Shown: in pieces, positions 1 to 8,306 of the stretch
How the letters are laid out: each line of letters opens with the position of its first letter
Numbering within the stretch: position 1 is the first letter of the stretch
Position numbers and translations under genes: made by a program
Notes under the pieces: model-generated
Told to the model about the DNA's origin: nothing
What the model saw: the letters and a program-made list of their open reading frames with translations, nothing else
The model's database searches: none
NCBI GenBank assembly: GCA_017618075.1
Contig: JAFZUY010000010.1
Span: 1-64,000 of the forward strand
From: Lachnospiraceae bacterium
GTDB taxonomy: Bacteria > Bacillota > Clostridia > Lachnospirales > Lachnospiraceae
Direction of reading: 5' to 3'
Length of the DNA stretch: 64,000 bases

Positions 1-31
1 CATCCTGAGCCAGGATCAAACTCTCTATAAA
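1..31 (-). rRNA. 16S ribosomal RNA, 5' end only (partial)
   Basis: The reverse complement of this stretch carries the universal 16S 5' primer site AGAGTTTGATCCTGGCTCAG followed by GATG, preceded by TTTATAG as in clostridial 16S genes. The gene therefore runs off the left edge on the minus strand and only its first 30 or so bases are present. The exact mature 5' end is set by analogy and may differ by a few bases. Confidence 0.93.
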
Positions 32-211
32 AATATGTTTGAATTTAATCCGTCCCGAATAAACTGCTTAGCTTATTCTTAACGTTTACTTTAGGTTTCT
101 TTCTCTGAAATTACTCTCCATCTTTTATGATGGTTTTTAGAATTTTCAGGGTTGCATTGCTGTTTATTTGTCAAGGTTCTTTGCACTCTCCCGCTTGGGC
201 AGTGCTTGACT

Positions 212-240
212 ATATTATCATTTCAAAATGGGCTTGTCAA
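212..240 (-). promoter_or_regulatory. rRNA operon promoter
   Basis: On the minus strand a perfect -35 TTGACA (235-240) is separated by 17 bp from the -10 TAATAT (212-217). A- and T-tracts lie directly upstream of the -35. Position, about 180 bp ahead of the 16S gene, and strength fit an rRNA P1-type promoter. Confidence 0.85.
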
Positions 241-326
241 CAACTTTTTTAAGAAAAATTTAAATAATTTTATTTCTTATTATTATGTTTTTTTATGCTA
301 CTAATTTAACGTGTTAAAATCGCACT

Positions 327-352
327 AAAAAAGAACCGCAAGAGCGGTTCTT
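327..352 (-). terminator. Intrinsic terminator of the phenylacetate-CoA ligase gene
   Basis: On the minus strand a perfect 9-bp stem AAGAACCGC / GCGGTTCTT with a 4-nt loop is followed by a T run. It lies about 10 bp past the ligase stop codon. Confidence 0.85.
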
Positions 353-362
353 TTATGAGCAA

Positions 363-1604
363 TTATTCGTTTCTGTAATCGGTTACTCTCTTGGTCTTTT
401 TCTCAGATCTGGGAAGCGTACCGATGGGTACGACCGTTACTCTGGGGGTAACACCGACATATGTCTTGAATACTCCGGTAATTTCTTTTGCCATGTTTTC
501 GAAGCTTACTCTTCCTTCGCCTTCTACGGTAAGAAGGAATACGTCTTTGTTCTTATCATCTTCGTGAGCAAGGGTTACACGGTATTCACTGGTTGCGCCG
601 TCAACCTTTGCAAGCATTTCTTCAACGAGTGCAGGGAACATATTTACGCCGTGAATCTTAAACATGTCGTCGCTTCTGCCTTTTATGATATCAAGTCTCG
701 GATACTTGCATCCGCACTTGCATTCGCCGGGAATGATTCTTGATAAATCGTGTGTACGGAAACGAAGAAGGGGTGCGCCTTCTTTTACGAGCGTTGTGAT
801 AACGATTTCGCCTTCCTCGCCGTCGGGAACGTTTTCGCCTGTCTCGGGATTGATGATTTCGATGTATAAATAATCATCGAAGCAGTGCATAGCTGTTTCG
901 CCGGGGCAGTTGATACCGATGCCGGGACCGTAGATTTCTGTCAGTCCGTAAATATCATAGAGTTCGATGCCCAAACCTTCGCGGATGGTCTGACGCATCT
1001 TATCGCTCCAGCGTTCTGAACCGATTACACCTTTTTTAAGATGAATCTTGTCGCGGATGCCTCTCTTGTTGATTTCTTCTGATAAAAGAAGTGCGTAAGA
1101 TGAGGTTGCGCAAAGAACAGTGGACTCAAGGTCCATCATCATCTGAATCTGCTTTTCGGTATTGCCGGGGCCCATAGGAATAGCCATAGCGCCGAGTCTC
1201 TCACAGCCTGCCTGGAAGCCGACACCTGCGGTCCAGAGTCCGTATGCGGGTGTGATATGGATACGGTCTTTATTGGTGATGCCTGCGAGACGATAGCATC
1301 TCTCAAACATAATTGCCCAGTCTTCAACGTCCTTCTTGGTATAAGGAATGATAACGGGTTTGCCCGTGGTACCTGAGGATGAATGGATTCTAACAACCTC
1401 TTCGTCAGGCACTGCCTGGATTCCGAGAGGGTATGCGTTTCTTAAATCCTGCTTGTCCGTAAAAGGAATCTTGTAGAAATCTTCCACAGAATTGACTTCG
1501 GTAAGTCCCATCTCGCTGTATTTTTTGCCGTAGTAGTTGCCGCTTGCAATGAGTCTTTTAACCTGTTTGTCGATAAGGGATAACTGTTCTTTTGAAGGTG
1601 TCAT
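363..1604 (-). CDS. Phenylacetate-CoA ligase-type AMP-forming enzyme
   Basis: This 413-residue protein is a member of the PaaK family, which activates aryl acetates (phenylacetate, indoleacetate and relatives) with ATP and CoA through an acyl-adenylate. The adenylate-binding loop SSSGTTGKP is at residues 75-83, the YGLTE motif at 219-223, and the RTHD motif at 283-286. A cysteine pattern CKCGC at 295-299 is the metal-binding knuckle common in anaerobe PaaK proteins. The length is close to the usual 430 residues. The start has a clear AAGGAG 6 nt upstream. It lies 84 bp downstream of iorBA on the same strand, a common pairing in which aryl-pyruvates are oxidatively decarboxylated to aryl-acetyl-CoA and the ligase works in the reverse or salvage direction. 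The exact substrate cannot be read from the sequence. Confidence 0.92.
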   Translation of the reverse strand: MTPSKEQLSLIDKQVKRLIASGNYYGKKYSEMGLTEVNSVEDFYKIPFTDKQDLRNAYPLGIQAVPDEEVVRIHSSSGTTGKPVIIPYTKKDVEDWAIMFERCYRLAGITNKDRIHITPAYGLWTAGVGFQAGCERLGAMAIPMGPGNTEKQIQMMMDLESTVLCATSSYALLLSEEINKRGIRDKIHLKKGVIGSERWSDKMRQTIREGLGIELYDIYGLTEIYGPGIGINCPGETAMHCFDDYLYIEIINPETGENVPDGEEGEIVITTLVKEGAPLLRFRTHDLSRIIPGECKCGCKYPRLDIIKGRSDDMFKIHGVNMFPALVEEMLAKVDGATSEYRVTLAHEDDKNKDVFLLTVEGEGRVSFENMAKEITGVFKTYVGVTPRVTVVPIGTLPRSEKKTKRVTDYRNE

Positions 1605-1688
1605 TTTTTACTCCTTATTATAGTTTTTAAATATACTTTTTTATTTATTCTTATATATCTATATTTATATATTAAATATTTTATAGAC

Positions 1689-2282
1689 TTATTTATTGTT
1701 CTTTCCGACTTCGACGCCGTGAAGAAATGCTTTTTTGTTTACTTCCACAAAGTTGGCTTTTACACTTGTCTCAATCGTTGATAAAAGATCCTCCTCGGAA
1801 AAAGGAAGGAAGCCTGCGCCTTTGGCAACACCGAGCACAGCCACATTGAAAAACTTAGATGAGCCGAGTTCTGCGCAAAGTTCATCTGCGTTTAATACTA
1901 CAAGATTGCCGATGGTCTTTTTAAGATATTCGGTCATTTCTTTTCCGTCGTATCCTGTGGGATTTAAAGATTCGGTTACGGGCTTTAAGCATATTTCGTT
2001 TGTAATAACCGCGCCGCCGTCTTTAAGATAGTCTAAGTTTCTGACTGCTTCCGAAGGCTCGAATGCGATGATAAGGTCTGCACACTTTTTAGGAATCAAA
2101 GGTGAGTATGCGTCTTTGCCTATACGAACGTGGCTTGTAACGGGGCCGCCACGCTGAGCCATTCCGATGGTTTCTGCAGAATGAACCGTCTCGCCCTTTT
2201 TCTCGGCTGCTGCCGCAAGAAGTTTGGATGCGAGGACCGTTCCCTGTCCGCCTACGCCGCAAAGTAAGATATTGTAAGACAT
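1689..2282 (-). CDS. iorB: Indolepyruvate:ferredoxin oxidoreductase, beta subunit
   Basis: The 197-residue protein is the small subunit of the thiamine-diphosphate enzyme that converts aryl-pyruvates plus CoA to aryl-acetyl-CoA, CO2 and reduced ferredoxin. It matches the gamma-type pyruvate:ferredoxin oxidoreductase domain: the N-terminal GVGGQGT loop at residues 9-15 and the AQRGGPVTSHVR segment near residues 43-54 are typical. The start codon follows the iorA stop directly (TAG then ATG) and has GGAGGTG upstream, so the two subunits are translationally coupled and made in equal amounts. Confidence 0.92.
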   Translation of the reverse strand: MSYNILLCGVGGQGTVLASKLLAAAAEKKGETVHSAETIGMAQRGGPVTSHVRIGKDAYSPLIPKKCADLIIAFEPSEAVRNLDYLKDGGAVITNEICLKPVTESLNPTGYDGKEMTEYLKKTIGNLVVLNADELCAELGSSKFFNVAVLGVAKGAGFLPFSEEDLLSTIETSVKANFVEVNKKAFLHGVEVGKNNK

Positions 2283-4085
2283 CTAGCGCACCTCCTTTTC
2301 TATGGCACCCATAGGACAAACCTGAGCACAGAGACTGCAGCCGGTGCACATTGATGTATCGATAATAACCTTATTATCTTCTGTCGAGATTGCGGGACAG
2401 CCGATTTCACGGATGCACTTTTTACATCCGATACACTTATCCGTTATTACGCATTTTTCCGTAGGTTTGAAAAGTGCAACGCAGGGTGATTTGAAAATAA
2501 TTGCTTTTACGCCCTTTGCATCCGCACATTCACCGATTGCTTTTTTAGCTTCTTCAAGGTTTAAGGGATTGACGGTTAATACTTTTTCGATGCCCATTCC
2601 TAAAAGAATCTTTTCGATGCTTATTTTATTTACAACATCGCCCATCATATTCATGCCTGTGCCGGGATGGGGCTGATGTCCTGTCATAGCTGTAGTAGAA
2701 TTATCAAGCACACAAAGAATCATGTCCGCTTCGTTGTAAATCGCATTGGCGATTCCGGTCATGCCTGAAGCAAAGAATGTGGAGTCTCCGACAAATGCGA
2801 AATTAACAGTTTCTTCGTCAGTCCAGTGAAGACCCTGAGCCATGGTGATGCCTGCACCCATGCAAAGACATGTGTCTACCATATCAAGAGGCATTGCGTT
2901 GCCGAGTGTATAACATCCGATGTCTCCGGAGAAGTTTGCCTTTCTTCCCTTCATCGCCTGCTTAACCGCATAAAAACTTGCTCTGTGAGGACAGCCTGCG
3001 CAGAGTACGGGCGGACGCATCGGAGGTGTGGGAACTTCTGATGTATTTGCTTTATTCTCTTCGATTGTTTCGCCGAGGAATTTTGCAATTTCCGCTGCAA
3101 CGCCTTCGGCTGTGTTTTCACCTGCCAAAGGTGAATTGCCTGTGTGCTTTCCAAGGACTTTTATCTTAAGCTGCTTCTTGCCGATTAACTGTAAGAGTTC
3201 CTCTTCAAGATAAGGGAAGAGTTCTTCCACTACGAGCACTTCTTCAACGCCTTCCAGCGCTTTTATGAGGAATTTCTCAGGCAGAGGATGAGGTGTTGCA
3301 ACTCTTACTAAAACAACATCTTCTCTGTCCTGAATATATTCTTTTGCATAAGCATAGCCTGCACCGCCTGCAAGAACTGCTTTTTTGTTTACAGCCTTAC
3401 CCTGAACGGTGTTGAATTTATAATCCGAAAAATCATCGCCGATGGCGGGATTTCTCTTCTCAATCATTTCGTGATTCATTCTCGAAAGACGCGGGAAAAT
3501 TACGAAACGTTTTGAGTTCTTTACAAATCCGGGAACTTCCTTGGGTTTTGCGTTCTCATCATATGTAATGCTACCGTACGCATGATCGATTCTTGTGGTC
3601 GGTCTGAAAAGAACGGGAGTTTTATATTTTTCCGAATATTCGAAAGCGTCCTGAATCATTTCATATGCTTCTTCAACGCTTGCGGGATCAAACACGGGAA
3701 TACGGCAGTACTTTGCAAAGAGTCTCGTATCCTGCTCAGTCTGTGATGAAATGGGGCCGGGATCGTCTGCGGATACAACTACGAGTCCGCCTTCAACTCC
3801 GACATATGCAAGTGACATTAATGCGTCGGATGAAACATTAAGTCCCATCATTTTCATGGTTACCAAACATCTTGCTCCTGCATATGAAGCACCTGCTGCC
3901 ACTTCCATGGCTGCCTTTTCATTGATGGACCATTCTACGTGAATAGCCTTATCCTTATTTCTTTTGGCAATCGTATCGACGATTTCCGACGAAGGAGTTC
4001 CGGGATAACCGCACGCAAGGTTAACTCCTGCCGCCATTGCACCAAGCGCTATCGCCTGATTGCCCATGACATATTCTTTCTTCAT
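2283..4085 (-). CDS. iorA: Indolepyruvate:ferredoxin oxidoreductase, alpha subunit
   Basis: This is the large subunit of the aryl-pyruvate oxidoreductase, 600 residues from the chosen start. The N-terminal pyrimidine-binding domain begins MGNQAIALGA, the thiamine-diphosphate domain carries GDIGCYTLG, GDSTFFASG and DNSTTAMTGHQPHPG, and the C-terminal 60 residues form a two-[4Fe-4S] ferredoxin domain (CIGCKKC...CP and CTGCSLCAQVCP). An in-frame upstream extension to 4142 exists, but the start at 4085 has AAAGGAAC at normal spacing and begins at the conserved family N terminus, so 4085 is preferred. It is the first gene of the iorA-iorB-ligase run. Confidence 0.93.
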   Translation of the reverse strand: MKKEYVMGNQAIALGAMAAGVNLACGYPGTPSSEIVDTIAKRNKDKAIHVEWSINEKAAMEVAAGASYAGARCLVTMKMMGLNVSSDALMSLAYVGVEGGLVVVSADDPGPISSQTEQDTRLFAKYCRIPVFDPASVEEAYEMIQDAFEYSEKYKTPVLFRPTTRIDHAYGSITYDENAKPKEVPGFVKNSKRFVIFPRLSRMNHEMIEKRNPAIGDDFSDYKFNTVQGKAVNKKAVLAGGAGYAYAKEYIQDREDVVLVRVATPHPLPEKFLIKALEGVEEVLVVEELFPYLEEELLQLIGKKQLKIKVLGKHTGNSPLAGENTAEGVAAEIAKFLGETIEENKANTSEVPTPPMRPPVLCAGCPHRASFYAVKQAMKGRKANFSGDIGCYTLGNAMPLDMVDTCLCMGAGITMAQGLHWTDEETVNFAFVGDSTFFASGMTGIANAIYNEADMILCVLDNSTTAMTGHQPHPGTGMNMMGDVVNKISIEKILLGMGIEKVLTVNPLNLEEAKKAIGECADAKGVKAIIFKSPCVALFKPTEKCVITDKCIGCKKCIREIGCPAISTEDNKVIIDTSMCTGCSLCAQVCPMGAIEKEVR

Positions 4086-4165
4086 ACTTCGTTCCTTTTT
4101 CCTTTTCCTAACATGAAAAAAGTAGTTCGAACTTTGCATCAATCTGCCAGCCGAAATACTTTTTT

Positions 4166-4174
4166 ATCATAACA
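4166..4174 (-). promoter_or_regulatory. Candidate extended -10 promoter for iorA
   Basis: On the minus strand TGTTATGAT fits the extended -10 pattern (TGn plus TATAAT-like). No good -35 is seen. The predicted start site is about 75 nt ahead of the iorA start codon. Confidence 0.4.
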
Positions 4175-4220
4175 TTATTTTATGGATTATTGTAGAGTTT
4201 TTTTATGATGGAATAATTAA

Positions 4221-4673
4221 TCAAATCAGGTAAATTCCGAAAAATATGAAAATATTTTTTACGATGAAATTTATAGTTAAAATGCCAACCCCGATGTAAA
4301 TGAGAACAAAGGGGCTCAGTCTGGCGAAACATTTTTTGTTGTGACGATACAGAAATGAATTGATCGTATAGAAAAAATATGCCAGGTAAGTATATGGTAC
4401 GAAGGGATGATAAAAGAAACTTTTCAGGATATGAAGATGCACGAGATAGTTGAATGCTCTGGTGCCGCCACAGCCTATGCAGTAAAAACCGGAAACTTTT
4501 CTGAACAAGCATTCACCGCCGGCAGCAAGAATTTTATCTCCGAAGAATATAAAAAGAAGCGTTCCTCCTATCATAAAAGGGAGCAACACAAGGCAGATGC
4601 GATAAAGAAGCAGATGCTCGATATCCATGTCTCTTAAGTTTTTCTTTTTGCAGTACTCGTTTAATTTGGACAT
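4221..4673 (-). CDS. DUF2752 family membrane protein
   Basis: This 150-residue protein has about four hydrophobic segments and the family signature YCIGCGGTRAF near residues 64-74, matching the C-x-G-C-G-x-T-R-A motif of DUF2752. The family has no assigned reaction. The upstream start at 4673 lacks a clear ribosome site; an internal ATG at residue 16 (MDIEHLLLY) behind AAGAGAC is an alternative. It is divergently transcribed from the methyltransferase at 4722 and seems to be a single-gene unit. Confidence 0.75.
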   Translation of the reverse strand: MSKLNEYCKKKNLRDMDIEHLLLYRICLVLLPFMIGGTLLFIFFGDKILAAGGECLFRKVSGFYCIGCGGTRAFNYLVHLHILKSFFYHPFVPYTYLAYFFYTINSFLYRHNKKCFARLSPFVLIYIGVGILTINFIVKNIFIFFGIYLI

Positions 4674-4677
4674 AATA

Positions 4678-4686
4678 TGATATAAT
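4678..4686 (+). promoter_or_regulatory. Extended -10 promoter for the methyltransferase gene
   Basis: TGATATAAT is a perfect extended -10 element (TGnTATAAT). The -35 region is weak, as is usual for this class. It lies 35 bp ahead of the start codon. Confidence 0.6.
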
Positions 4687-4721
4687 ACTCTTTGTGAAAA
4701 TTACTTTAATCGGAGGTTATC

Positions 4722-5600
4722 ATGTGGATTGCCGACAAATGGAAAGATTATGAAGTCATTTCTACGTCCGGTGGAGAAAAACTCGAACGCTGGGGCGACT
4801 ATATTCTCGTTCGACCCGACCCACAGGTAATATGGAATACGCCGAAGTACAATCCCGGCTGGAAGCATTTTAACGGTCATTACCACCGCTCAAGCAAAGG
4901 CGGCGGAGAATGGGAGTTTAAAAATCTTCCCGAGGAATGGAGCATTCATTACGATGAACTCACATTCAATTTAAAGCCTTTTGCTTTTAAGCACACGGGG
5001 CTTTTCCCCGAGCAGGCAGTAAACTGGGACTGGTTTTCGGATATCATAAAAAAGCAGCTGTCCGACAATCCGGACAGAACTTTTAAGGTGCTTAATCTCT
5101 TTGCATATACAGGTGGTGCAACACTCTCTGCGGCAAAAGCCGGTGCAGCGGTTACACATGTCGATGCCTCAAAGGGCATGGTTACATGGGCAAAAGAAAA
5201 CGCCATTTCTTCGGGCCTTGGTGATGCGCCGATAAGATGGCTCGTGGATGACTGTGTCAAATTCGTCGAAAGAGAAATCCGTCGCGGAAACAAATATGAC
5301 GGTATCATCATGGATCCGCCTTCATACGGAAGAGGTCCGAAAGGCGAAATCTGGAAAATCGAAGAAAGCGTTTTTCCTTTTATTGAACTGACCACAGAAC
5401 TTTTAAGCGAAGATTCCGCATTCTTTTTAATCAATTCATATACCACGGGGCTTCAGCCTGCAGTTCTTTCATATATGCTTAATACCTGCATCAAACCCAG
5501 ATTCGACGGAGAAGTTGTCTCAAATGAAATCGGACTTCCCGTATCCGAAAACGGTCTGGTACTTCCCTGCGGAGCCAGCGGCAGATGGGTTAAATCCTAA
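4722..5600 (+). CDS. Class I SAM-dependent methyltransferase, RlmI-like without PUA domain
   Basis: The 292-residue protein has a Rossmann methyltransferase core: motif I VLNLFAYTGGATLSAAKAG near residues 124-142, the acidic ribose-binding VDASKGM, and the catalytic IIMDPPSYGRGPKG motif near residues 193-206. These resemble the RlmI/RlmK group of 23S rRNA methyltransferases, but the N-terminal PUA domain seen in the 38700 gene is missing and replaced by a different 90-residue region. Its RNA or other target is therefore uncertain. GGAGG lies 5 nt before the ATG. Its stop codon overlaps the stop codon of the convergent gene at 5597. Confidence 0.8.
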   Translation: MWIADKWKDYEVISTSGGEKLERWGDYILVRPDPQVIWNTPKYNPGWKHFNGHYHRSSKGGGEWEFKNLPEEWSIHYDELTFNLKPFAFKHTGLFPEQAVNWDWFSDIIKKQLSDNPDRTFKVLNLFAYTGGATLSAAKAGAAVTHVDASKGMVTWAKENAISSGLGDAPIRWLVDDCVKFVEREIRRGNKYDGIIMDPPSYGRGPKGEIWKIEESVFPFIELTTELLSEDSAFFLINSYTTGLQPAVLSYMLNTCIKPRFDGEVVSNEIGLPVSENGLVLPCGASGRWVKS

Positions 5601-7354
5601 TACGCGGAATAAATTGCGATATATTCAATCTTTGCGTTTAAGGAATATCCGTTTTCTTCAAGATATTTTTCAAGATATTCTTCCTTGCGCTCGGATTTGT
5701 TTGGATTGTACCGGTCAGCCAAATAATCCGTGTTTATAAATACAATCGGCTTGTCATCAAGACTGTCGATATCGTCAGCAAATTCATCATAAGAGAATGA
5801 TCCTAAATTGGGCCATGTGTGAGAAATCGCGCATGGCATTTTTAATATATATTCGAGTCCCGGAATATCTCCGTAGAAAATCGCTCTCTTTCCCTCATAT
5901 CCCTTATCTTCCACATATGATGTCAGCGCTTCTATAAGTGCCGCTCTCTCGGGATTGGTATGCATTCCTGCGAGTACTTCGTTGCCTTCAATCCTCGTGT
6001 TGTTTTGTGCAGGGAAACCTGTGTCACGGAAGATAAATACAAATCCGAAAATTATACACTGAACGGTAGCGGTTACGATAAGTAAGAACAATGAAATTCT
6101 GGTCGCAACCATTGTATTTCTGGCTTCAAGATCGAGTAACTCATAAAAGTTTCTTCCCTTGAAAAGTTCATTCCAGATCATAAACAAAACAGCGGGTGCA
6201 ACTATAAATAAATTGTTCATCGAAGGATAAAGCGCATTGTTGCTTCCTAAAGGTGTAATCCAAATTATAACCAGTACCGCAGTCGCAATCAGTTTATGCA
6301 CTGTTTCGTTGCGTTTTCTTAACATTGTCCATACGGACATCATGTTTGCAATCAAAAAGAATATGACCATCCAGAAATGCATTGAAGAATAGTCGTCGTA
6401 TCTGAACGTGAAAACATGATTTCGATAAGCCCAGAAAAGGAAAAGTCCGTATAAAACAAACTGAGCCACAACCGTGATTATTCTCACATAATGTTTCTTC
6501 ATTATCGCGCTTACCGCAAAGCATAAAACGGTTATGCCGACAAGAAGAATAAAACTCTTGTAATAAGTCGTATATCCCGTAATGATGGCCATTATCATGC
6601 CCGTCGGTTTATAGCCCGAATTTTCTCCTGTCATCGAGAAAAGAGAAATGACCATATTCGGTATCGAAGAAAATCCGTATTTAATTCCTATCAGTCCGAC
6701 ATTGGCGGCTATGCCGGCAAAAAATCCGCCGATACAGATTAATGTGTCCGTTAGACCGTACACAAATTTTTTCTTTTTAAGGCTCGCGCTGAACCATACC
6801 ACTACTATAAGCGCGGTTTCGGTAATATTCGGAAATCTTACAAATACATTGAACGCAAGGATAACTCCCGCGAATGCAAGACCCCATCTTTTATCTTTTT
6901 CAAGGGACTCTATAAGAACTATTACCGCAAGGGTAAAAAGAAGATATGTCAGATAATTGTAAAGAATGGTGGTCGGACACCAGAAAAGAGATATCGCCAG
7001 AATCTCACCGACAAATACGAATACTCTCGGCATATATTTTTTCAGGAAAAGATATGAAAAAACGACACCGACAACGGGCACCAGAGTCGTATAAAATTTC
7101 ATTCCTATCCATGTGGCACCGAAAGGAAGCATGGTGAAAAACTTTCCGACCATGTTAGCCCAGAAAGTTGCCACAGTCCAGGTAAGATTCATCTTATCAA
7201 GGTTTTCGTAATTGCCGAGGCTGTATGCGGTATCGGTAAATTCGACACCGAATGCAAGATGAAGAAAAGGAAACAAAACAAGGACCGCAAGGAATATGCA
7301 GTCCAGAATTATAAGCTTTGTTTTTTTATTATTTTTCTTCTCTTTTTTATCCAT
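5597..7354 (-). CDS. Polytopic membrane protein, GT-C glycosyltransferase-like
   Basis: This 585-residue protein has about 11-12 predicted membrane helices and a soluble C-terminal domain of roughly 110 residues. The first outer loop contains FTDTAYSLGNYENL, an acidic loop of the sort used by GT-C enzymes, which transfer sugars from polyprenyl-phosphate carriers on the outer face of the membrane. The start (TAATG) overlaps the stop of the upstream GT2 gene, which probably makes its polyprenyl-phosphate sugar donor. It is the last gene of the polysaccharide locus. The assignment rests on topology and context; no sequence family was recognised with certainty. Confidence 0.65.
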   Translation of the reverse strand: MDKKEKKNNKKTKLIILDCIFLAVLVLFPFLHLAFGVEFTDTAYSLGNYENLDKMNLTWTVATFWANMVGKFFTMLPFGATWIGMKFYTTLVPVVGVVFSYLFLKKYMPRVFVFVGEILAISLFWCPTTILYNYLTYLLFTLAVIVLIESLEKDKRWGLAFAGVILAFNVFVRFPNITETALIVVVWFSASLKKKKFVYGLTDTLICIGGFFAGIAANVGLIGIKYGFSSIPNMVISLFSMTGENSGYKPTGMIMAIITGYTTYYKSFILLVGITVLCFAVSAIMKKHYVRIITVVAQFVLYGLFLFWAYRNHVFTFRYDDYSSMHFWMVIFFLIANMMSVWTMLRKRNETVHKLIATAVLVIIWITPLGSNNALYPSMNNLFIVAPAVLFMIWNELFKGRNFYELLDLEARNTMVATRISLFLLIVTATVQCIIFGFVFIFRDTGFPAQNNTRIEGNEVLAGMHTNPERAALIEALTSYVEDKGYEGKRAIFYGDIPGLEYILKMPCAISHTWPNLGSFSYDEFADDIDSLDDKPIVFINTDYLADRYNPNKSERKEEYLEKYLEENGYSLNAKIEYIAIYSAY

Positions 7355-8283
7355 TAATTATCATTCTTTCCGACTTTTTCACGAATTACATACTGAGGTG
7401 AATTGTTCATACAGATATAGATTCGACCGATGTACTCACCGATTAGTCCGAGCATGAGCATAATCATTCCGCCGATGAAAACAAGTACCGACATGAGCGC
7501 GGAGAAACCTGCCTGTACATCAACGAGAACCAGTTTTTTGATAATCGTGTATATTCCGTAAAGGAAGCCCGAGCATGCACAGAAGCATCCGATGCCTGTT
7601 GCGATTCTTAAGGGCTTGATTGAAAATGCGGTGAAGCCGTTAAACCAGAGTGAGAAAAGTTTCGCAAGTGTGTATCCGCTCTCGCCCACACTTCTTGCTC
7701 TGTGGTTAACTTCAACGTTTGCAACGTTTTTGGTGGCTCTTAAAACAAGGCCTATAACATATGCATATGACTGCTCATAACGAAGCATGTCATCAACGAT
7801 AAATCTCTTGGCTGCGAAGTAACTCGAAACCTTAAGTTCCTTGGGTTTGCCAAGCATGATTCGAGTCATAAGTTCGTTAACTTTACTTCCGAAATTTCTG
7901 AAGCCCGAATGCTGCTTTTTGCCATAGCTTGCATAGCAGACATCATAGCCTTCATCAAGTTTGTCGAGAAGCTTTCCGACTTCGTCTGCGGGTGTCTGTC
8001 CGTCGTCGTCAAGACATACTACCACGTCTCCCGAAGTATGTCTCATACCGGCCATAAGTGCGCAGTGCTGGCCGAAGTTTTTCGCAAGGTCAATTCCGAG
8101 AATATTGTCATTCTCACTTGCGAGTTTTTTTATTACCTCAAATGTTTTGTCGGGCGAGCAGTCGTTAACAAGAATGATTTCAAATTCGTGTCCGATAGTC
8201 GCCATTGTGGTTTTAATCTCATCCACTACATCGGGAAGTGTTTTCTCCGATCTGTAGCAGGGGATCACAAAACTGATTTTCAT
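7354..8283 (-). CDS. GT2 polyprenyl-phosphate glycosyltransferase (GtrB/DPM1-like)
   Basis: The 309-residue protein has an N-terminal GT-A domain (FVIPCYRSEKTL at residues 4-15, then VNDCSPDKT, then CLDDDGQTP) and two C-terminal membrane helices at about residues 230-295. This is the architecture of GtrB/ArnC-type enzymes that load a hexose from a nucleotide sugar onto undecaprenyl phosphate. Downstream it couples (overlap of one base) to a GT-C-like membrane protein, the expected user of the lipid-linked sugar. GGAGAG lies 5 nt before the ATG. The sugar is unknown. Confidence 0.87.
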   Translation of the reverse strand: MKISFVIPCYRSEKTLPDVVDEIKTTMATIGHEFEIILVNDCSPDKTFEVIKKLASENDNILGIDLAKNFGQHCALMAGMRHTSGDVVVCLDDDGQTPADEVGKLLDKLDEGYDVCYASYGKKQHSGFRNFGSKVNELMTRIMLGKPKELKVSSYFAAKRFIVDDMLRYEQSYAYVIGLVLRATKNVANVEVNHRARSVGESGYTLAKLFSLWFNGFTAFSIKPLRIATGIGCFCACSGFLYGIYTIIKKLVLVDVQAGFSALMSVLVFIGGMIMLMLGLIGEYIGRIYICMNNSPQYVIREKVGKNDN

Positions 8284-8306
8284 TTTTCTCTCCGTTAATT
8301 ATTTTT

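Larger units (their letters stand above)
32..362 (-). other. rRNA operon leader and upstream region (no gene)
   Basis: This 330-bp stretch holds no credible ORF. On the minus strand it comprises a leader of about 170 nt before the 16S gene, the rRNA promoter at 212-240, A/T tracts upstream of the -35 that look like an UP element, and the terminator of the neighbouring ligase gene at 327-352. The leader contains GCAAAGAACCTTGAC, which resembles a boxA-type antitermination sequence, but that reading is by analogy. Confidence 0.7.

Noticed and set aside
4180-4512. Minus-strand 110-codon frame overlapping the DUF2752 gene
   Set aside because: Out of frame with the CxGCGxTRA signature protein and with unlikely composition; shadow frame.
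4949-5446. Minus-strand 165-codon frame inside the methyltransferase gene
   Set aside because: The plus strand encodes clear methyltransferase motifs; the antisense frame has none and no ribosome site.
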